Shown piece by piece: positions 53,069 through 62,049 of a DNA stretch of 64,000 nucleotides. Position numbers and translations under genes: made by a program. Where the stretch lies: assembly GCA_002395525.1 (NCBI GenBank), contig DGXE01000024.1, positions 21,627 through 85,626 on the forward strand, given 5' to 3'. Position 1 is the first letter of the stretch; every line of letters starts with the position of its first letter. This DNA comes from Ruminococcus sp. UBA4240. Its GTDB lineage: Bacteria > Bacillota > Clostridia > Oscillospirales > Ruminococcaceae. The notes beneath the pieces are model-generated. The model did no database searches and was not told where the DNA came from. It saw only the letters and a list, made by a program, of their open reading frames with translations.

Positions 53069-53725
53069 ATGGCTTTCTCCCCCGAGGGACTTGATTTTCT
53101 GACGGAAAATATGCTCAACAACAGCAGAGACTGGTTCCGGGAGAACAAGGGCAGATATGAGGAGCTGGTGGACAAGCCCATGAAGGCGCTTTCCGCAAAG
53201 CTCTGCGAATATGTGATGCAGATAGACAGCCGCCTTGAAGTGGTGCATATCTCCCGCATCTACCGTGATGCCCGCTTTGCCGCACACAAGGGGATATTCC
53301 GGGAGAATATGTGGGTATCCTTCAGTGCGGTAAAGGATCTGTACAAGTCTCTCCCCGCCTTTTATTTTGACATCTCACCGGCAGGCGTGGAATACGGCTG
53401 CGGTTTTTATGTACCCCCGGACGGGGCTATGGAAAAGCTCAGGGGCATGGTAAAGGCGGGCTCGCCTTTGTACAATGCCGCCCAGGAGTGCATCGACACA
53501 CATCCGGAGATCATCCTGTACGGGGACAAATACAAGCGGGACCGTTTCCCCGAAGCCTCCGAAAAGCAGAAGGAATGGCTTAACCGCAGGACCTGCGGCG
53601 CAAATGTTTATGTGACCGACCCTGCTGTGATGTTCTCCGAGGAGCTGGCGGATATTGTGGGCAGCTGCTTTATTGACATGGCGCCTGTGTACCGCCTGTG
53701 CCTTGCAGCAGCAGAGCAGGCGTGA
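53069..53725 (+). CDS. DUF2461 family protein
   Basis: A 218-aa soluble protein matching the DUF2461 pattern: 'LDFLTENMLNNSRDWFRENK', 'ISRIYRDARFAAHKGIFREN', 'FYFDISPAGVEYGCGFYVPP', 'YKRDRFPEASEKQKEWLNRR'. The family has no established biochemical role. It is the last gene of the pyrG run; a repeat element follows. Confidence 0.88.
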   Translation: MAFSPEGLDFLTENMLNNSRDWFRENKGRYEELVDKPMKALSAKLCEYVMQIDSRLEVVHISRIYRDARFAAHKGIFRENMWVSFSAVKDLYKSLPAFYFDISPAGVEYGCGFYVPPDGAMEKLRGMVKAGSPLYNAAQECIDTHPEIILYGDKYKRDRFPEASEKQKEWLNRRTCGANVYVTDPAVMFSEELADIVGSCFIDMAPVYRLCLAAAEQA

Positions 53726-53729
53726 CAGA

Positions 53730-54003
53730 TAGAGGTTAGAGGTCAGCGATTAGAGGTCAGAGGGCGTGACAAAGATTGGTTTGCCTTGGTTTCTCTTTGC
53801 TGCCCCTCCTGTGGAACCCGCAGAGTGGATGAGGGAGCCTGCTATAGCGGCTGCTTTTGCAGGGAAAGAGTACGATAAGTGAGCAAGTCATCGTCACAGT
53901 ATAGCCCCTCTCCGCATAGATCCTTACCTAACAGTTGAGGAGGGCAAGATGTCTGTGAGTTGTCAGCTTATCTTGCTTCTTGCTTCTATTATCTTGCATC
54001 TAT
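53730..54003. repeat. Inverted-repeat intergenic element, family 1, copy D
   Basis: The left end is TTAGAGGTCAG-type units; the right end (53968-54003) is CTTGCTTCTTGCTTCT-type. The inside has GTCATCGTCAC (53888-53898) and a pair of short GC-rich arms. No ORF. It separates the DUF2461 gene from the two-component genes. Confidence 0.55.
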
Positions 54004-54021
54004 AAGGAAAGGAATGATGAT

Positions 54022-54711
54022 ATGGAACAGGCAAAGAAGATACTCATAGTAGATGATGAAAAGAATATCCGCAATGTTATCAATGAATACGCCCGCTTTG
54101 AGGGGTACGAGACCGCCGAGGCCGAGGACGGTATGCAGGCGGTGGAGATGTGCCGCAAGGAGGACTTTGACCTTATCATCATGGATATCATGATGCCAAA
54201 GCTTGACGGCTTTTCAGCGGTGAAGGAGATACACAAGGCAAAGCAGATACCCGTTATCATGCTGTCTGCCCGCAGCGAGGAATACGACAAGCTCTTCGGC
54301 TTTGAGCTGGGAGTGGAGGACTACGTGACCAAGCCCTTCTCCCCCAAGGAGCTGCTGGCAAGGGTGCGTGTGGTGCTAAAGCGCTCGCAGCCTGCCGAGG
54401 CGGCAGGTGCCAAGGAGGTCATGACCTTTGAGGGGCTTGAGATCAACATGAGCGGCAGGGAGGTCTATGTGGACGGCACAGCCGCACAGCTCACCCCCAA
54501 GGAATACGATCTGCTCTTCTACATGGTTCGCAACAAGGGCATTGCCCTTTCAAGGGAAAAGCTCCTTGAAGAGGTGTGGGGCTATGACTTCTTCGGGGAT
54601 GACCGCACTGTGGACACCCACATAAAAATGCTGCGCAACTCCCTGGGGGAATACCGCAAGTTCATAGTCACCCTGAGAGGCATGGGCTACAAGTTCGATG
54701 CAGGTAAATAG
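54022..54711 (+). CDS. OmpR-family response regulator
   Basis: A 229-aa regulator. Receiver domain (about 5-120) with the acidic pair 'VDDEKNIRN', the phospho-acceptor Asp in 'DLIIMDIMMPK' and the Lys in 'VTKPFSPKE'. A winged-helix DNA-binding domain follows ('LTPKEYDLLFYMVRNKGIAL', 'DDRTVDTHIKMLRNSLGEYR'). It pairs with the histidine kinase 2 bp downstream. The target is unknown; OmpR-type dimers bind 11-bp direct repeats like those at 45.5 and 46.3 kb, but nothing here links them directly. Confidence 0.95.
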   Translation: MEQAKKILIVDDEKNIRNVINEYARFEGYETAEAEDGMQAVEMCRKEDFDLIIMDIMMPKLDGFSAVKEIHKAKQIPVIMLSARSEEYDKLFGFELGVEDYVTKPFSPKELLARVRVVLKRSQPAEAAGAKEVMTFEGLEINMSGREVYVDGTAAQLTPKEYDLLFYMVRNKGIALSREKLLEEVWGYDFFGDDRTVDTHIKMLRNSLGEYRKFIVTLRGMGYKFDAGK

Positions 54712-54713
54712 GC

Positions 54714-56168
54714 ATGAAGAAAAGGGCTGAAAAGCAGGCGGGCTTGCAGAATATAAAAAAGAGCCTGCGCAGTGTCCGCTTTACGGTGTGGATATACTTT
54801 GCCATATTCATAGTTGCCATACTGGTGCTCATATGGATAACCTTTACTGCCACCTTTACCGCCAACTACCGCACCCAGAAGGAGAACACCGTGCGCTCGG
54901 TGGGGGAGCACATCGTGACGGCGCTCTACGGAGGCGGCCTTTCGGGGCGCACCATTGACGCTCTCGGGCGGGATAACGACCTGTGCATAATACTCCAGGA
55001 CTCCTACGGAATAACCCTGTATTCCTATGATGCGCTCGGGGGCAACTGCTATATCCACGGCAGTGGTGCCTCGGAGCTGGCAGGGTACCGCACCCTTGCG
55101 GACAGCGCAGCAGACGGGCAGTATTACACCGAGATGAAGAATGAGACCATAGATCAGGATACCATACTGCTTGTCCGCAAGGTGGGGGACGTGGAATATC
55201 CCATGTATGTGTTCATAAACACCACGGTGGAGCCTGTGGCAGCCACCGTGTCCCTTATCCGCTCCCAGATGATGCAGATAAGTGCCGCCATGCTCATACT
55301 GGGCTTCGGCATATCCATATTCCTCTCCAACCTTATCAGCCGCCCCATAGTGCGCATAACACGCTCCGCCAGAAAGCTGGGGCAGGGGGACTACAACGTG
55401 GAGTTCAACGGCAGCGGCTATACCGAAACGGAGCAGCTTGCAGACACTCTGAACTTTGCCTCCCACGAGATAAGCAAGGTGGACGGTATGCGCCGGGATC
55501 TTATGGCAAACATATCCCACGACCTGCGCACCCCCCTTACCATGGTGAAGGCATATGCGGAGATGATACGGGATCTCTCCGGGGACGACCCGGTGAAGCG
55601 GGCGCAGCACCTTGATGTCATAATCGACGAATCCGACCGCCTTGCGGCTCTGGTAAACGACATTCTCGACCTTACCAAGCTGGAGAACGGCACAGGGGAG
55701 TTAAATCTCGGGGTCATAGACCTCCACGGATGCATAGAGTCCATCATGACCCGCTACACCATCCTTGCTGAGCAGAAAGGGTATACCTTTATTGTGAGCG
55801 TGCCGGAGGGTATGTACATAAGGGCGGATGAGATAAAGCTGGAGCAGGTGCTTTACAACCTTATCAACAACGCAGTCAACTACTCCGGGGAGGAAAAGAC
55901 CATATATGTGACCGCTGTGAGACAGGGCGGGGACATAGAGGTAGCTGTCACGGACACGGGGGAGGGCATAAGCAAGGAGCTGATGCCCCTCATCTTCGAC
56001 CGCTACTACCGTGCGGAAAAGTCCAAGCGGGAGGTCATAGGCACAGGCCTGGGCCTTTCCATAGTAAAGCAGATACTCATACTCCACGGCTTTGAGTTCG
56101 GGGTGCGCTCCGAGGTCGGCACAGGCAGCACCTTCTGGTTCAGGACACAGAGCGTTGAGGGCTCTTAG
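54714..56168 (+). CDS. Sensor histidine kinase
   Basis: A 484-aa membrane kinase. TM1 about 25-50 ('VWIYFAIFIVAILVLIWITF'), an extracellular sensor of about 130 residues, TM2 near 185-205 ('MLILGFGISIFLSNLI'), HAMP, phosphorylation His in 'NISHDLRTPLTMVKA', N box 'LYNLINNAVNYSG', G boxes 'VTDTGEGISKE' and 'GTGLGLSIVKQI'. The signal is unknown. Confidence 0.95.
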   Translation: MKKRAEKQAGLQNIKKSLRSVRFTVWIYFAIFIVAILVLIWITFTATFTANYRTQKENTVRSVGEHIVTALYGGGLSGRTIDALGRDNDLCIILQDSYGITLYSYDALGGNCYIHGSGASELAGYRTLADSAADGQYYTEMKNETIDQDTILLVRKVGDVEYPMYVFINTTVEPVAATVSLIRSQMMQISAAMLILGFGISIFLSNLISRPIVRITRSARKLGQGDYNVEFNGSGYTETEQLADTLNFASHEISKVDGMRRDLMANISHDLRTPLTMVKAYAEMIRDLSGDDPVKRAQHLDVIIDESDRLAALVNDILDLTKLENGTGELNLGVIDLHGCIESIMTRYTILAEQKGYTFIVSVPEGMYIRADEIKLEQVLYNLINNAVNYSGEEKTIYVTAVRQGGDIEVAVTDTGEGISKELMPLIFDRYYRAEKSKREVIGTGLGLSIVKQILILHGFEFGVRSEVGTGSTFWFRTQSVEGS

Positions 56169-56188
56169 TTGTATAATCAGATCATGAG

Positions 56189-56221
56189 GGATGGGGAGAA
56201 TACGCTCCTCATCCTTTTTTC
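56189..56221 (+). terminator. Intrinsic terminator after the two-component operon
   Basis: GGATGGGGAG / CTCCTCATCC stem with a 6-nt loop, then TTTTTT. Confidence 0.85.
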
Positions 56222-56306
56222 TGACTTCTGATGGGCGAAAGGCAACAAGACTGGCTGTACAAATTAGTAAATCTGCCAAATTTTCCCGAAGTAAATTTAC
56301 AATGCA

Positions 56307-56335
56307 TTGACAAATCTGTAAAAAAATGATAGAAT
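56307..56335 (+). promoter_or_regulatory. Promoter of the GGDEF/EAL gene
   Basis: TTGACA, 17 bp, TAGAAT, 70 bp before the start codon. Confidence 0.8.
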
Positions 56336-56405
56336 GTAAAGTAACAATGGGTAATTGTCTTTTGTGACGATCGGTTTCAACATTTAAGGAAAGGCGGTGG
56401 CAGAT

Positions 56406-58727
56406 ATGAAAAATAACAAGAACAAAGAGTCTGACTCTTTTCTGCTGCTGTCTGCGGCGCTGCTGGCAGCTCATATCGCCGTCATAGCCCTTGCCTGCGT
56501 ATTTTTCGCCCTTATCTCCCTGATAGAGAACACCACTCTGCGCACTATCTATTTTGCGGCGCTCATGGCTCTGACCATGGTGGTCACCATAGTCATGGAT
56601 GCCTTCTACACACGCATGGTGCGGCGCAATAATGCAGCGATCAAGATACAGTCCATAGTCAGCCGTGTAAACACACTTGCCATACTGTGGGATACCTCAT
56701 ACAGGGTGATCATGGTAAATGATGCCTTTGAAAACTCCACCCACTATTCCAAGGACGACATCAGCGACATGGAGACCCTGAAAAAGATACTTCCCGAACG
56801 GGCATTTACCATGGATCTCAACGACCCTGCAAAGCTGGAGGAGTTCATCCGCTGCGACTTTGAGCCTGTCACCATACAGGGGCGCACAGGGGGCTCCGTC
56901 AAGACGGTGTGGAGCCACCTGGTCATCACCGATGTGGGCATATTCAGCGGCAGTGAGGCAGTGATACTCTCCCTTGGGGCTAACATCTCCGAGGAGGACA
57001 GGATGCGGGAGGAGCTCCAGAGCTACTCCACAAAGGCTACGGACAACGAAAAGCTGTACCATATGTCCGTGGAGCTTTCCGAGATAGGCATGGTCATAGG
57101 CTCTGACAAGCAGAGCGGCTTCTATGTCACAGACAGCTTCCGCCGTATGCTGGGCTTCCCCGAGGACGAGGAATATGTGGAGAACAAGGACATTGTGGAA
57201 AGGATCCACCCTGATGACAAGGAAGCTCTGGCACGGGTGCTTATGAGCGCTGTGTCGAGCCCTCAGATGGGTCAGTCCGCAAGGGCGCAGTTCAGAGCAT
57301 CCGACGGCAAGGGAAACTATCACTGGTACGAAATGCGCTTCAAGCACTCAAAGGATGACAAGGGGGGCTACCTCAGCTGCGGTGCCCTTATCAACATCGA
57401 CGAGAGCAAGAGCCGTGACGAGCTTATAGAGCGCATGGCATACTTTGACGAGCTGACACAGGTCTACAACAGACAGCGCTTGATGATGCTGGGCAACGAG
57501 ATCTTCAAAAGTGCCTCTGATGAAAAGAATTACTGGGTAGTGGCACTTGATGTGGATGATTTCCACATAATAAACGATACCTGCGGCTACGGCACAGGAG
57601 ATATGCTCCTGAAACAGGTGGCGCTCATCCTCATGCGGCAGGCTCCCAATAATTCCGTCATCGCAAGGATCGGCGGGGACAACTTTGCCATGATAGTCCC
57701 CATGGGACAGGGCGTGGAGAACATCGCCGTGCTCATAGCAGCCATACAGGAGGAGGTGGCAAAGGTCACGGAGCTGGGGCTTGACAACATGAACATCACC
57801 TGCTCGGCGGGCTACTGTGTCATGCACTCCGACCAGAACAGCGACTTCACCCGTGCCCTTGAACACGCTGAATTCGCCCTTACTCTGGCAGGCAGCACCA
57901 AATCGGGCATACGCCGCTTTGACAGCAGGCTCAATCAGGCAGCGATCACACGTTCAAACATCGAAAAGGATCTTATAGCCGCCCTTGACAACAACGAATT
58001 CACCCTCTACTATCAGCCCAAGATAGACCTTGGAACAGGGGATATCATTGGCATGGAGGCACTGATCCGCTGGATAAAGCCGGATGGCACCATAGTACCC
58101 CCCATGGAGTTTATACCCATTGCGGAGGGCTCCATGTTCATAACCAAGCTGTCACGCTTTGTGCTTCACGAGGCGTGCAGACAGAACAAGGAGTGGCAGG
58201 ACAAGGGCTTCCCCCGCATGACCGTATCCGTGAACCTGACAGCGGTTGATTTCTACCAGTCCGACATCACAGCCACCATAACAGGGGTGCTGGAGGAGAC
58301 AGGCCTTGATGCCAAATACCTTGACATCGAGCTTACGGAGTCCATGGCGCTAAAGGATATAAATGTCGCCATAAGCCAGATGAATGAGATGCGAAAGCTT
58401 GGGATAAAGATATCCATGGACGACTTCGGCACGGGTTACTCATCGCTTAGCTATATCCAGCAGCTGCCCATCACGTTGCTGAAACTTGACCGCTCCTTTA
58501 TCATGTATTTGGAGGACGACAAGGTGTCCCGTGAGATAGTCTCTGCCGTTATCAGGATAGCAAAATCCAAGAACATAGAGACCATAGCCGAGGGCGTGGA
58601 GTCCGCCGGTCAGGTGGGCATACTGCGGGATTCGGGCTGCGATCAGGGTCAGGGCTATTTCTTCGGCAAGCCCATGACAGCACAGGATTTTGAGCAGTTC
58701 ATGCTTATGAAGAAAAACGCAAGATAG
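56406..58727 (+). CDS. PAS-GGDEF-EAL membrane protein, probable c-di-GMP phosphodiesterase
   Basis: A 773-aa protein: two N-terminal membrane helices (about 10-65), a region with PAS-like folds (about 80-330; 'SGFYVTDSFRRMLGFPEDEE', 'HWYEMRFKHSKDDKGGYLSC'), a GGDEF domain with the altered site RIGGDNFAMI (about residue 424) and an EAL domain with intact 'GMEALIRW' (about 548), 'SVNLTAVDF', 'DIELTES' and 'SMDDFGTGYSSLSYI'. The loss of the acidic fourth residue of GGDEF suggests no cyclase activity, while EAL looks able to hydrolyse c-di-GMP; GGDNF may bind GTP as an allosteric site. The ATG at 56406 has GGTGG upstream. Confidence 0.92.
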   Translation: MKNNKNKESDSFLLLSAALLAAHIAVIALACVFFALISLIENTTLRTIYFAALMALTMVVTIVMDAFYTRMVRRNNAAIKIQSIVSRVNTLAILWDTSYRVIMVNDAFENSTHYSKDDISDMETLKKILPERAFTMDLNDPAKLEEFIRCDFEPVTIQGRTGGSVKTVWSHLVITDVGIFSGSEAVILSLGANISEEDRMREELQSYSTKATDNEKLYHMSVELSEIGMVIGSDKQSGFYVTDSFRRMLGFPEDEEYVENKDIVERIHPDDKEALARVLMSAVSSPQMGQSARAQFRASDGKGNYHWYEMRFKHSKDDKGGYLSCGALINIDESKSRDELIERMAYFDELTQVYNRQRLMMLGNEIFKSASDEKNYWVVALDVDDFHIINDTCGYGTGDMLLKQVALILMRQAPNNSVIARIGGDNFAMIVPMGQGVENIAVLIAAIQEEVAKVTELGLDNMNITCSAGYCVMHSDQNSDFTRALEHAEFALTLAGSTKSGIRRFDSRLNQAAITRSNIEKDLIAALDNNEFTLYYQPKIDLGTGDIIGMEALIRWIKPDGTIVPPMEFIPIAEGSMFITKLSRFVLHEACRQNKEWQDKGFPRMTVSVNLTAVDFYQSDITATITGVLEETGLDAKYLDIELTESMALKDINVAISQMNEMRKLGIKISMDDFGTGYSSLSYIQQLPITLLKLDRSFIMYLEDDKVSREIVSAVIRIAKSKNIETIAEGVESAGQVGILRDSGCDQGQGYFFGKPMTAQDFEQFMLMKKNAR

Positions 58728-58789
58728 CTGTACTTCACCGGCAGGCGGGAGCCTTCCGGACATACAGCACACAAAAAGGATGGTGCAAT

Positions 58790-59872
58790 ATGTCAAAGAA
58801 AAGAATAGGTATCCTTACATCAGGGGGCGACTGCCCTGGACTCAACGCCACTATCAGAGGCGTTGCAAGGGCGTGCTACAACCAATTCGGGGACGATGTG
58901 AAGATCATCGGCATACAGAACGGCTATTACGGGCTTATCAACAACATCGCCCGTGAGATGCAGCCCTCGGAGTTTTCGGGGATACTCACCCAGGGGGGCA
59001 CTATCCTCGGCACAAAGCGCCAGCCCTTCAAGATGATCTCCTCCATCGGGGAGGACAACATCGACAGGGTAAAGCAGATGAAGGACACCTACAAGGACTT
59101 GAAGCTTGACTGCCTGCTGACCCTGGGGGGCAACGGCACCCACAAGACGGCAAATCTGCTGTCCCAGGAGGGGCTCAATGTCATAGGCCTCCCCAAGACC
59201 ATAGACAATGACATCTACGGCACGGATGTCACCTTTGGCTTCCACACCGCAGTTGACACTGCCACGGACGTTATCGACAGGCTGCACACCACAGCCGCCT
59301 CCCACAGCCGCATACTCATGGTGGAGATAATGGGCAACAAGGCGGGCTGGCTCACCCTCTATTCCGGTATTGCAGGGGGCGCAGATGCCATTGTTATCCC
59401 TGAGATACCCTATGACATCGACAAGATAATACAGTGCCTGCAGGAGCGCTCTGACAGAGGCCACCGCTTCTCCATAGTGGCAGTGGCAGAGGGCGCATAC
59501 AGCAAGGAGGAGGCCAAGCTCAAAAAGAAGGAGCGGGCAAAGCGCCGCCTTGATGCGGGAATAACCACCATTACAGCCACTATGGCAGGGGAGATACAGA
59601 AGGCAACAGGCATGGAAACAAGGGTATGCGTGCCCGGGCATATGCTCAGGGGCGGCTCTCCCTCAGCCTATGACCGCATACTTGCAACACGCTTCGGCGT
59701 AAAGGCGGCAGAGCTTATCGCAGACGGCAAGTACGGCGTATCCGTTGCCATGATAAAGTCGGAGATAGGCACAAATCCCCTTGAGGAAGTGGCAGGCAAG
59801 ACGAAGTTCGTAGATCCTGAGGGGGGCTATGTAAAGAGTGCAAAGGATCTGGGCATCTCCTTCGGAGACTGA
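58790..59872 (+). CDS. pfkA: 6-phosphofructokinase
   Basis: A 360-aa glycolytic enzyme. 'ILTSGGDCPGLNATIRGVA' is the phosphate-binding N-terminus, 'LLTLGGNGTHKTANLLSQEG' carries the nucleotide-type determinant (Gly at the E. coli 104 position, Asn instead of Asp before it), 'GLPKTIDNDIYGTD' has the catalytic Asp and a Lys at the 124 position, and 'MVEIMGNKAGWLTL' follows. Gly104 favours ATP while Lys124 is common in PPi enzymes, so the donor is not certain; ATP is favoured. Confidence 0.94.
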   Translation: MSKKRIGILTSGGDCPGLNATIRGVARACYNQFGDDVKIIGIQNGYYGLINNIAREMQPSEFSGILTQGGTILGTKRQPFKMISSIGEDNIDRVKQMKDTYKDLKLDCLLTLGGNGTHKTANLLSQEGLNVIGLPKTIDNDIYGTDVTFGFHTAVDTATDVIDRLHTTAASHSRILMVEIMGNKAGWLTLYSGIAGGADAIVIPEIPYDIDKIIQCLQERSDRGHRFSIVAVAEGAYSKEEAKLKKKERAKRRLDAGITTITATMAGEIQKATGMETRVCVPGHMLRGGSPSAYDRILATRFGVKAAELIADGKYGVSVAMIKSEIGTNPLEEVAGKTKFVDPEGGYVKSAKDLGISFGD

Positions 59873-59896
59873 TCCTGCCGCTGAAAGGAGAAAACA

Positions 59897-60769
59897 ATGA
59901 TCCCGGTGGTTTTATCTGCTGTCATGCTGGCGGCTGCACCTATGGACAATGCTATGATGATAAACGGTGCAAGCGCCATTGTGGGTCTTGCAAACCCCTG
60001 GACTGAATACGCATCCCCGGAGGAAGCGGGGCAGGCGGCAGGCTTCGGGTTTGAGCTTCCCGACAGCATTGAGGGCTATGACTTTGACACCGCAAGGGTA
60101 ATGAACAGGGAGATAATTCAGGCGGACTTTGCCGACGGTGACAGCACCCTCACTCTGAGAAAGGGCACGGTCGAAGGGGACATCTCCGGGGACTACAATA
60201 CCTATAAGAACAGGTACAGGGGCACTATCGGGGGCGTTACGGTGCATATCCGTGCCAATGGGGAGGAATTCTCCACCGCCGTATGGGAAAGGGACGGATA
60301 CAAGTACTCATGCAGCTTTTCCCCGGCTGTTCCCAAAAGGACTATGGCAAAGGCTCTGAAAGCTGTCATCAGTAGTCTTGCAAACCCTTGGACTGAGTAT
60401 TCATCCATGGAGGAAGCGGAACAGGCGGCAGGCTTTGGGTTTGAGCTCCCAGACAGCCTTGACGGCTACGAGTTTGACACCGCAAGGGTAATGAACAAGG
60501 AGATGATCCAGGCGGACTTTGCCGACGGTGACAGCACCCTCACCCTGAGGAAGGGCACGGTCGAAGGGGACATCTCCGGGGACAACAATACCTACAAAAA
60601 CAGGTACAGGGGCACTATCGGGGGCGTTACGGTGCATATCCGTGCCAATGGGGAGGAATTCTCCACCGCCGTATGGGAAAGGGACGGGTACAAGTATTCA
60701 TGCAGCTTTTCCCCGGCTGTTCCCAAAAAGACGATGGCCGCCATTTTAAAGCAGCTATGCGCTGATTAG
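59897..60769 (+). CDS. Protein of two near-identical DUF4367-like domains
   Basis: A 290-aa protein. A short hydrophobic N-terminus (about 1-27) may be a signal peptide. It is followed by two domains of 130 aa, each starting 'LANPWTEY' and including 'AAGFGFELPDS', 'QADFADGDSTLTLRKGTVEG' and 'TIGGVTVHIRANGEEFSTAV'. The pattern resembles DUF4367-type domains of Firmicutes lipoproteins and anti-sigma-associated proteins. The function is unknown. It lies 24 bp after pfkA and is followed by a strong terminator, so it may be the end of the GGDEF/EAL-pfkA unit. Confidence 0.75.
   Translation: MIPVVLSAVMLAAAPMDNAMMINGASAIVGLANPWTEYASPEEAGQAAGFGFELPDSIEGYDFDTARVMNREIIQADFADGDSTLTLRKGTVEGDISGDYNTYKNRYRGTIGGVTVHIRANGEEFSTAVWERDGYKYSCSFSPAVPKRTMAKALKAVISSLANPWTEYSSMEEAEQAAGFGFELPDSLDGYEFDTARVMNKEMIQADFADGDSTLTLRKGTVEGDISGDNNTYKNRYRGTIGGVTVHIRANGEEFSTAVWERDGYKYSCSFSPAVPKKTMAAILKQLCAD
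59988..60755 (+). repeat. 390-bp tandem duplication within the DUF4367-like gene
   Basis: 59988-60365 and 60378-60755 are nearly identical with an offset of 390 bp (130 codons). The second half of the unit is almost unchanged; differences cluster in the first 120 bp. Confidence 0.95.
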
Positions 60770-60775
60770 CAAAGC

Positions 60776-60807
60776 AGGAGGCAGGGAGCGATCCCTGTCT
60801 CCTTTTT
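60776..60807 (+). terminator. Intrinsic terminator after the DUF4367-like gene
   Basis: AGGAG-CAGGGA / TCCCTG-CTCCT stem (12 bp with one mismatch), then TTTTTCC. Confidence 0.9.
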
Positions 60808-60900
60808 CCTCCCGTATAGGGGCTGATATGTCAAAATCGTCAATAAAATATTAAAACATATGTTCATAACGGATAAAGCGGGGAAAATTGTTATTCGCAC

Positions 60901-60929
60901 TTGACACGGAAAAATCAATGTGATATAAT
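60901..60929 (+). promoter_or_regulatory. Consensus promoter
   Basis: TTGACA, 17 bp, TATAAT: a perfect sigma-A site, 57 bp before the next ORF. Confidence 0.9.
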
Positions 60930-60986
60930 CAAGTATACGGGAAGATGTCTGTACAGGCATCTGTATGACAGATAGGAGACGGTAGT

Positions 60987-61718
60987 ATGAAGATAAAACC
61001 CAGGTATATAGTTATCTGCGCACTGCTCTGCGTGGCAGCGCTGGCTATCTCCATAGGTATGTTCTATGTGGAGATGGGGCTTGCCCACTGGATGAAGTAC
61101 AACGATGCGCTTTCCAAGTGGCATCAGACCTCCACCAGCGAAATGTACAACGGCGGACGCATCAACACCAACTTCATGGTAACTCAGGCGAAATCCCTGA
61201 AGGAAGCAAATGCAAGGGACGTAGCGGGGCTCACCATATTTCCCTACATGGGCAAGACCACTGTTGTAACAGGCAATGTAACACAGTACGGCACACAGGT
61301 CATGAGCCGCAACGTTGCCGTGTACGGCGAGCCTGAGAATGTGGACAACTCCGCAAGAAGCAAGGATGAGATCGGTCTGGGGTCACGCTTCACAGTGTAC
61401 TACAAGCCCGATGAGCCTGCAAAGATCGCCACTAAGGTCACATATATGCAGTACATCGTGGTGGCAGCGGCTCTGGTCGTACTCACTGCGGTACTCATAC
61501 TGGCAGCAAGGTTTTTCAATAGAAAGCTCAATGAGAACACCTTTGGTGACTCCGTGCTCAACATCATGGACATCCCTGCGGCGGTGGTCATCATAGGCAT
61601 GATACTGGGCTTCTTCACCGGAATGCTCATAGGCAACCTGTCTGTGGGCAATGAATACACCGACATAAAGCCGGGTATCGTTGCAGCCTACGAGAACGGA
61701 GACAGAGAAGTCACTTGA
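60987..61718 (+). CDS. Membrane protein of unknown function (DUF3592-like arrangement)
   Basis: A 243-aa protein with helices near residues 7-30 ('IVICALLCVAALAISIGMFY'), 153-175 ('YIVVAAALVVLTAVLILAAR') and 195-218 ('IPAAVVIIGMILGFFTGMLI'). The outside part between helix 1 and 2 has 'TTVVTGNVTQYGTQVMSRNV' and 'GSRFTVYYKPDEPAKIAT', resembling the conversion-type beta domain of DUF3592 proteins. I cannot assign a function. A perfect consensus promoter suggests strong constitutive expression as a single-gene unit. Confidence 0.65.
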   Translation: MKIKPRYIVICALLCVAALAISIGMFYVEMGLAHWMKYNDALSKWHQTSTSEMYNGGRINTNFMVTQAKSLKEANARDVAGLTIFPYMGKTTVVTGNVTQYGTQVMSRNVAVYGEPENVDNSARSKDEIGLGSRFTVYYKPDEPAKIATKVTYMQYIVVAAALVVLTAVLILAARFFNRKLNENTFGDSVLNIMDIPAAVVIIGMILGFFTGMLIGNLSVGNEYTDIKPGIVAAYENGDREVT

Positions 61719-61742
61719 CAGCACAACGGAAAACGAGATCCC

Positions 61743-61780
61743 AAAGGGGAGCAAGTCACTTTGCTCCCCTTTACATTTTC
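61743..61780 (+). terminator. Intrinsic terminator after the DUF3592-like gene
   Basis: AAAGGGGAGCAA / TTGCTCCCCTTT perfect 12-bp stem, then ACATTTTCC. Confidence 0.85.
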
Positions 61781-61802
61781 CCAAAAAGGGAACGGATGCA
61801 GC

Positions 61803-61827
61803 AAAAAAAGCCACGGGAGACCGTGGC
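61803..61827 (-). terminator. Intrinsic terminator serving purA
   Basis: GCCACGG / CCGTGGC stem with a 4-nt loop and seven T on the minus strand, downstream of purA. A further perfect hairpin GGGGAGCGA/TCGCTCCCC lies at 61846-61866. Confidence 0.85.
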
Positions 61828-61877
61828 TTTCCTGTTTAAAGTGCGGGGGAGCGATATTCGCTCCCCTGTTTGCATTT

Positions 61878-62049
61878 ATATCATTATGCATTCTTCATTC
61901 TGCATTTGGAAATGTCAGCGCAGCGGGCAAAGATGAAATCAAGCCATCAACTCGCCGTCACTCAACTGTACACTGTACACTTGAACCGCACAAACCAAAC
62001 GCAAAGTCAAGCAACATTATTCATCCTGCATTATGCATTCTTCATTATC
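61878..62049. repeat. Inverted-repeat intergenic element, family 2, copy F
   Basis: ATTATGCATTCTTCATTCTG at the left and CATTATGCATTCTTCATT at the right, mostly as direct copies, with GTACACTGTAC and CCAAACGCAAAG inside. The right end covers the purA stop codon. No ORF. Confidence 0.55.
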
